Assembly: GCA_030587525.1 (NCBI GenBank)
Contig: JAUQYW010000510.1
Span: forward strand, 1 to 19,299
Length of the DNA: 19,299 bases
Source: Candidatus Sigynarchaeota archaeon
GTDB taxonomy: Archaea > Asgardarchaeota > Lokiarchaeia > Sigynarchaeales > Sigynarchaeaceae
Direction of reading: 5' to 3'
Shown here: positions 15,118 through 19,299 of the stretch, one piece after another
Layout: every line of letters begins with the position of its first letter
How positions within the stretch are numbered: position 1 is the first letter of the stretch
Notes under the pieces: generated by a model
What the model was told of the DNA's origin: nothing
The model's input: only the letters and a program-made list of their open reading frames with translations
The model's database searches: none
Made by a program: the position numbers and the translations under genes

Positions 15118-16161
15118 TTACACGGTCATCATGACGAGCAAGGATTGGTTATTCCTCAACTCGTCGGCTAGTCGGCTCGTGATGGTGCTTGCATCGTTGA
15201 ACCCAAGCTGTTCCAGTTTTGCTTTCAATGATTGCGAAATGACCTTGTTGAGGTCAGAATAGTCCAAGATTTGCATGTCCCAATCACCGAATTCCGTGTC
15301 TATAGCCATGAGCAGCAAGCCCTTCGCGGCAGGAGCACTTTTCTTGATCAATGAAGCGAGAACGTTGCCGAGGTAATCGACGATCGCCATGGTTTCGCGG
15401 TTCGTGAGTGCTTTTTTAAGCCGGTCGGTCGCTGGAACCGAGAATTCTACAAAGCGAGCCTCATCCTCAAGCAAGATTCCTTCGTTGATGCGTTTCTTGA
15501 ACCAGGCGGGCATGATCCAGCAGAGGTAGTTTAACGAGGAAAACACGAGCAAGTCCGAGACAATGAAAAGCACGACGAAAAAACCATTGATCGTGTAAAA
15601 GTTCTCAGTGCCACCCATGAACAATGACGGGACAGTCGTGCACATCGTGGCGATGGACGACCCCGTGAGCAATCTATACCTTTTCCGGATCCAGGGCTCG
15701 ATGGATGAATTTTTTCGCATTCTCAAGAAACTTTTTACGCTTGAATGTGCGAACCACGCGTAAGAAACCGCAAAGACCACGAGCAGGAGGAGCTGGTTGA
15801 GCAGATAAAAGAAAGGAGGATCACCAATTATGATCCTGATGATCTTGACAGTGATCGTGAGTATCGTGAATGCCGCAGCAATGAGAAAGATGAGCTTGAA
15901 AAAGGATTTCGTGTTCTTGAAAAAAGTGTCCCTGACGAAGAAAACGATCACCAGCGGTCCGAATGGCTGCAAGATGATCTGCACGGGTGAGCCGCCGATA
16001 CCAGCGAGGGCCACAGCGACGAATATCGCGCATGAAATGGCTAGGAGCCAGATGTTCTTGAGGCCCGTCTCGCGTGCCCGCTTGACAAGGAATACCACGA
16101 CGATCGATTGGACAACGATAAATATCGTCGAGATCATCATGACAAATATTATGGGCTCCAT
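15118..16161 (-). CDS. Multi-TM (about seven) membrane protein with cytosolic C-terminal domain
   Basis: 347 residues. Hydrophobic segments lie at about 3-26, 36-54, 58-76, 88-112, 117-137, 165-185 and 190-213, so seven helices with the N-terminus outside is plausible. Residues about 225-347 form a soluble domain beginning KKRINEGILLEDEARFVEFS and ending RNNQSLLVMMTV; no kinase, HAMP or PAS motif is visible. The shape recalls 7TM sensor-like proteins of unclear function. ATG 16161 is supported by GGTGA about 8 bases upstream. A TATA-like GATAATAC lies at 16211-16218 on the minus strand. Function unknown; a sensor or receptor role is a guess from topology alone. Confidence 0.8.
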   Translation of the reverse strand: MEPIIFVMMISTIFIVVQSIVVVFLVKRARETGLKNIWLLAISCAIFVAVALAGIGGSPVQIILQPFGPLVIVFFVRDTFFKNTKSFFKLIFLIAAAFTILTITVKIIRIIIGDPPFFYLLNQLLLLVVFAVSYAWFAHSSVKSFLRMRKNSSIEPWIRKRYRLLTGSSIATMCTTVPSLFMGGTENFYTINGFFVVLFIVSDLLVFSSLNYLCWIMPAWFKKRINEGILLEDEARFVEFSVPATDRLKKALTNRETMAIVDYLGNVLASLIKKSAPAAKGLLLMAIDTEFGDWDMQILDYSDLNKVISQSLKAKLEQLGFNDASTITSRLADELRNNQSLLVMMTV

Positions 16162-16457
16162 TCGGGGTCACCGCGTGCTTGCTACAGAGGAAAAATCCAA
16201 GTACAAATGAGTATTATCGCAAATATCGGTGAATGATGGCATCTTCTTACGACCACGGCACCACTCATCTCCATTGACGAGCTAATTGCCTATAATTTTT
16301 TCGATATTTATTCTTCTTTCGGGATACTCGCGTGGCTGGTCAATCTTGGCCAGATTTCTTGAATGCGAGTCAGGACGGTCTTTTTTCAAGAAAATAAGTT
16401 AAGAAATAAGATAGAAATAATTGATTACACTCACATTATATACGGCAAAAGAAAACT
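16162..16457. other. Intergenic region (296 bases) with two inverted repeats
   Basis: No gene seen. An 18-base near-palindrome (CTGGTCAATCTTGGCCAG, one mismatch/wobble pair) is at 16336-16353. Next to it a perfect 9-bp inverted repeat (TTTCTTGAA 16355-16363 and TTCAAGAAA 16385-16393, 21-base loop) overlaps a T run (16380-16386). Downstream of the stop at 16458 on the minus strand the sequence reads AGTTTTCTTTTGCC, a plausible terminator. A TATA-like box for the 16161 gene is at 16211-16218. Confidence 0.5.
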
Positions 16458-17480
16458 TTAATCGACACGGAAATCGGTCGCGCATTTTTTGCAGACATAT
16501 TTCTTTGCATAGTAAGGAACACCACCCATGTAGGAGAGCACGCGGCTCCGGTCGCTTTCCACCTTCACGTTGGTGTTACCACACTTCGGGCAGACGACGC
16601 GCTGGTCGCCGGATGCCATTGGTGCCACTTCCGTTTTTTCTCCCACGCCAGGAAAGGCAAAATCCTTACCCGCCGGCATTCTCTTGGGCTCCACCCTTTC
16701 GAGGCCGAGCTTGGCGATCAAGCTTTCCTTGCTGGGACGCAGCGCGGGTTCCGCAGCTCTCGCCGCGACCATGGATGGCGCGGCGACAGGGTGTTCCTTC
16801 AATTCCTTGACCTGGTCCTCGAGCTCCTTGATCTTCTGGTCTTTCTGTTCCATTTCCATTCGAAGGCTCACTTCAAAGTCCTCCATCTCCTTGAAGAGTT
16901 TCTTTTTCTCGCTTTCGAAATCAGCTTTTTCCTTCTCGAAAGCTTCGAGACCAGGCGCCGCGGCGAAACTTGCCTTCACTTTATCGAACTCCGATTTCAA
17001 CGCATCGATGTCTTTCACTTTGTCTTGCAGATCCGCGATTTCCTTCTCCTTTTCACCCAGCTTCGATTCCAGATCCTTGATCTTGGCATCGGCACCCTCG
17101 CCGGCCTTGGCTTTTCCCTTGACCTCTTCCATCTTGTTGCGGGCATCGGTCACGTCCTTCTCGAGCTGGGCGATGAACTGCGATTTTGACTTGTTGTCGG
17201 CGTCCATGGTGGCGATCTTGTTCTTCAACTCCGTCACCTCGCTGGTCGGCACGGCTACCTTGCTCGCTTTTTTCAACTCTTGACCGAGTTTCTCGAGCTG
17301 GGCGCTTTGCAAGTTGAAATCCTGCTGCATCTTGTTGATCTCGTTCCTCGCGAGATCCCGGTCCTTTTCGGCAGTGCGGATCTCTTGCAACAAGTCCAGC
17401 ACGCGCTGGGCCAGGATCTTGGTTTCCTTGCCCGCTGCTGCTTTTGCTTCCACGTCCTTCCAATCGATTTCGTCGCTCAT
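16458..17480 (-). CDS. Long coiled-coil protein with C-terminal zinc ribbon
   Basis: 340 residues, cytosolic. Residues about 5-225 are nearly continuous Lys/Glu-rich heptads (for example KIKDLESKLGEKEKEIADLQ and EMEQKDQKIKELEDQVKELK) with a break around residue 165-180. A Pro/Ala-rich linker (about 228-292) follows. The last 44 residues hold CPKC (Cys297, Cys300) and CKKC (Cys330, Cys333), a four-Cys zinc ribbon or treble clef ending FRVD. The role is unknown; proteins of this shape may be scaffolds or nucleic-acid or chromatin adaptors. The ATG at 17480 was chosen; the TTG at 17492 would add MDDT and is less likely. A TATA box (TTTAAATA) is about 65 bases upstream. Confidence 0.85.
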   Translation of the reverse strand: MSDEIDWKDVEAKAAAGKETKILAQRVLDLLQEIRTAEKDRDLARNEINKMQQDFNLQSAQLEKLGQELKKASKVAVPTSEVTELKNKIATMDADNKSKSQFIAQLEKDVTDARNKMEEVKGKAKAGEGADAKIKDLESKLGEKEKEIADLQDKVKDIDALKSEFDKVKASFAAAPGLEAFEKEKADFESEKKKLFKEMEDFEVSLRMEMEQKDQKIKELEDQVKELKEHPVAAPSMVAARAAEPALRPSKESLIAKLGLERVEPKRMPAGKDFAFPGVGEKTEVAPMASGDQRVVCPKCGNTNVKVESDRSRVLSYMGGVPYYAKKYVCKKCATDFRVD

Positions 17481-17541
17481 GGTATCATCCAAAGCATGTC
17501 CTCTTGGATTTCACGGTACTTACTATTATGTTATTGGTGAG

Positions 17542-17550
17542 TTATTTAAA
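17542..17550 (-). promoter_or_regulatory. TATA box of the coiled-coil zinc-ribbon gene
   Basis: Minus strand TTTAAATAA, preceded by a purine/pyrimidine-mixed TCC (possible BRE). Expected start is about 17518, leaving a leader of some 38 bases before ATG 17480. This suggests the gene has its own promoter rather than depending on the gene at 17611-19299. Confidence 0.6.
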
Positions 17551-17610
17551 GGATCGTGAGCTCGTGCATCGCGGTCATACTCGTGATCCTTGGTGAAATT
17601 TCGGGAAAAA

Positions 17611-19299
17611 TCAATGATCGATGGGGTGCCCGCAATGAGTGCAGAACCTATATGATCTATCCAATAAACCATTGCAATAAGGGCAATTCTTCACGCGGAA
17701 AGCTTTTGCTTTACCCGGCGTTAAGTATAATGCAATCTCTCCATAGGTGATGATGAACACGCCCGCGGACAGGTTTATATAGAAGTAGGGCTGCAAATAA
17801 TAGGGGATTGATGAAGGTTCCCAGGTTGCATTAATTTGTACAAGGAAACTTGGAAATACTGGTCGAGAAAGGAACAAGAGGCCGGAAATTGCCGGGAGGT
17901 CAGTGATCGTGTAATTGATGGCATAGAACCGGGCGCCTCCGATATCGAGGACCGGAAGGTCCATGAAAGTAGCCGTGACAGTACCGGTGGAAGCATTGAT
18001 ACAAGAGCTGCTTGAAGACCATTCTGGCGTGTCTAAATAGGAATCGCCATCGACATATCGCCATATTCGTACGAGATTCCACGCGAGGGTTCCGTTCTCT
18101 ACCATCACCTGTATGTTGAATGTTATCGATCCCCCGCCATAGATCTCCAACGGTGCGAGCGCCGTCCCGTTATAAACAGGCTTTTGAAGACTATAAATCG
18201 TGTTGTAGCGAACTTCCTTCGGATTAACATAGGAGAGCACGGTGATCCAACCCAGGGCAGAGAATAATAAAAATGCTATGCAACTTCCAAGAAAAATGCG
18301 TTTTCTAATAGGGTTGCTCCGAAATTGGTGCCAATACTCGCAAAATTCTGGGTAATGAAGCTTTGATCTCTTTATTCCAGTGGCTTCGTAGAAAAAATAG
18401 TCAAGGAACATTCTTTGGAACAGCAGGAAAAAAATCCATACGAATAATGATATAAACAGTATTGAATCGATTTCACTGATCGCTATTTCGTACCCTCTCG
18501 TGGTAGCCTGCAATTCCAGAGGCAGCGTGAGAACTGAAAAAATCGTGTATATCAAGTAGATAACGAGGAATCCTAGCACCGTGAACCCGAGCTCCGAAGA
18601 CCTGAATCCTTCGTATGTTCTCACGCCTATCTTAGCCTTGTTTCGAATGATTGATAGTCTCGTTAAAGTCATAAGGAGAAAAAGAATCGAAAAAATGTTT
18701 AAAAAAAGCTCGAACCCGTGCACAAGATATTTATTACTAGAGATCGCGATTGACAAGATGTATCGAATGAACGGAGCACGGATCACGTGGAACATGGAAA
18801 GCAAGAATGCAACAAAGCTAGAAATGACGCAAGATGCGAGTAATTTTCTTGAATTTCGTTTTATTCCGAAATAAACCAGAGGTAACGGGATCAAGTAAAA
18901 TACCAGGTAAATGGTATCCGATACCATACTTATATCCCATAACCTTGTATTGAAGATGAACACGAAGGTCACCGAACTGATGATCGCGAAGACGATGTCA
19001 TCTTTCGACGTTCTTTCGGCCTTGGTTTTCGTCATTAAGCCCCAGAAATTCCGCTCGACATCGACGGGAGAAGATACCGGCGCTTTTTTTCGTTTTTTTC
19101 GCATATTCTGGAATATTGAAACGATCAGGTTTGATATGATCAGCGAATAAAAGATAAAGGCACCTCCAGCCACCACGAAAAAGGTCATCGTGAAAATGTT
19201 GGTGATCAAGCTGATAAACTTGTCAAATACCTCGAGCCCGATTGCCTGGATATATCTGCGTGTTATTTTTAGGATAGCAAGAATATAGACCAAGAGCGC
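17611..19299 (-). CDS. Large multi-TM protein with extracellular domain and C-terminal zinc ribbon (N-terminus beyond window)
   Basis: The frame is open to the right edge (562 residues seen; no convincing start), so the true N-terminus lies outside the window. About eight hydrophobic segments precede residue 370 (for example IFTMTFFVVAGGAFIFYSLI, IYLVFYLIPLPLVYF, ILFISLFVWIFFLLFQRMFL). A helix near 350-370 (FLGSCIAFLLFSALGWITVL) leads into an extracellular beta-rich domain of some 140 residues with sequons (NGT, NAS, NYT, NAT). A last helix (about 510-530) returns the chain to the cytosol. There the tail ends with CPYC and CTHC (a four-Cys zinc ribbon of the zf-ribbon type). Topology thus puts the zinc ribbon inside and the beta domain outside. 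Family and function are not recognised. Confidence 0.8.
   Translation of the reverse strand, partial: ALLVYILAILKITRRYIQAIGLEVFDKFISLITNIFTMTFFVVAGGAFIFYSLIISNLIVSIFQNMRKKRKKAPVSSPVDVERNFWGLMTKTKAERTSKDDIVFAIISSVTFVFIFNTRLWDISMVSDTIYLVFYLIPLPLVYFGIKRNSRKLLASCVISSFVAFLLSMFHVIRAPFIRYILSIAISSNKYLVHGFELFLNIFSILFLLMTLTRLSIIRNKAKIGVRTYEGFRSSELGFTVLGFLVIYLIYTIFSVLTLPLELQATTRGYEIAISEIDSILFISLFVWIFFLLFQRMFLDYFFYEATGIKRSKLHYPEFCEYWHQFRSNPIRKRIFLGSCIAFLLFSALGWITVLSYVNPKEVRYNTIYSLQKPVYNGTALAPLEIYGGGSITFNIQVMVENGTLAWNLVRIWRYVDGDSYLDTPEWSSSSSCINASTGTVTATFMDLPVLDIGGARFYAINYTITDLPAISGLLFLSRPVFPSFLVQINATWEPSSIPYYLQPYFYINLSAGVFIITYGEIALYLTPGKAKAFRVKNCPYCNGLLDRSYRFCTHCGHPIDH

Noticed and set aside
15118..16161. 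Sensor histidine kinase
   Set aside because: No H-box, N, G1 or G2 motif is present in the C-terminal domain.
16570..17283. Ser/Phe-rich plus-strand frame of 237 codons
   Set aside because: It is the antisense of a Lys/Glu-rich coiled coil, which always gives Phe/Leu/Ser-rich shadows.
1..19299. tRNA, rRNA, transposase, integrase or CRISPR array
   Set aside because: No cloverleaf, rRNA-like segment, transposase motif or terminal inverted repeat was found by eye on either strand.

Overview
The window reads as accessory, cell-envelope-rich DNA from an archaeon. This rests on TATA-like boxes in front of several genes (for example minus strand 17542-17550, plus strand 8355-8360), T-run terminators, one apparently leaderless start, Shine-Dalgarno-led internal starts, and many N-x-S/T sequons in predicted extracellular proteins. 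Multi-TM proteins and coiled-coil proteins ending in zinc ribbons would suit the Asgard (Lokiarchaeia-like) lineage. That placement is inference; no ribosomal or taxonomic marker gene is present.

Layout. (1) 1-3534, minus: the N-terminal 1178 residues of a giant membrane-anchored surface protein that runs off the left edge. It has a signal anchor, a seven-unit PQQ-type beta-propeller with an exact 40-residue period, then a tandem duplicated module of one fibronectin-III domain and three Ig-like domains. (2) 3789-4973, plus: a soluble protein of unknown function with a C-x2-C...C-x-H zinc site; its promoter region carries a 10-bp inverted repeat. (3) 5043-7696, minus: a two-gene operon encoding a membrane-anchored, GH57/GH38-like extracellular glycosidase and a polytopic membrane protein. 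(4) 7851-8270, minus: a small unknown protein whose ribosome binding site and probable TTG start lie in a strong hairpin. Divergent to it is 8384-10324, plus, a MOP-type polysaccharide flippase-like protein. (5) 10405-11637, plus: a uroporphyrinogen-decarboxylase-family protein. (6) 11835-14018, plus: a membrane-anchored Ig-like/beta-helix protein with a very glycine-rich C-terminal half. (7) 14118-15041, plus: an EamA/DMT transporter, converging with 15118-16161, minus, a multi-TM protein with a cytosolic domain. (8) 16458-17480, minus: a long coiled coil with a C-terminal zinc ribbon. (9) 17611-19299, minus: a multi-TM protein with an extracellular domain and a C-terminal zinc ribbon, cut by the right edge.

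How the genes may work together: the two adhesin-like proteins, the anchored glycosidase and the flippase-like protein point to building, modifying or displaying surface glycans and glycoproteins. They do not form one operon, so a shared pathway is inference. No rRNA, tRNA, CRISPR array, transposase or phage gene was seen. Nearly all remaining open frames are antisense or out-of-frame shadows of these genes.
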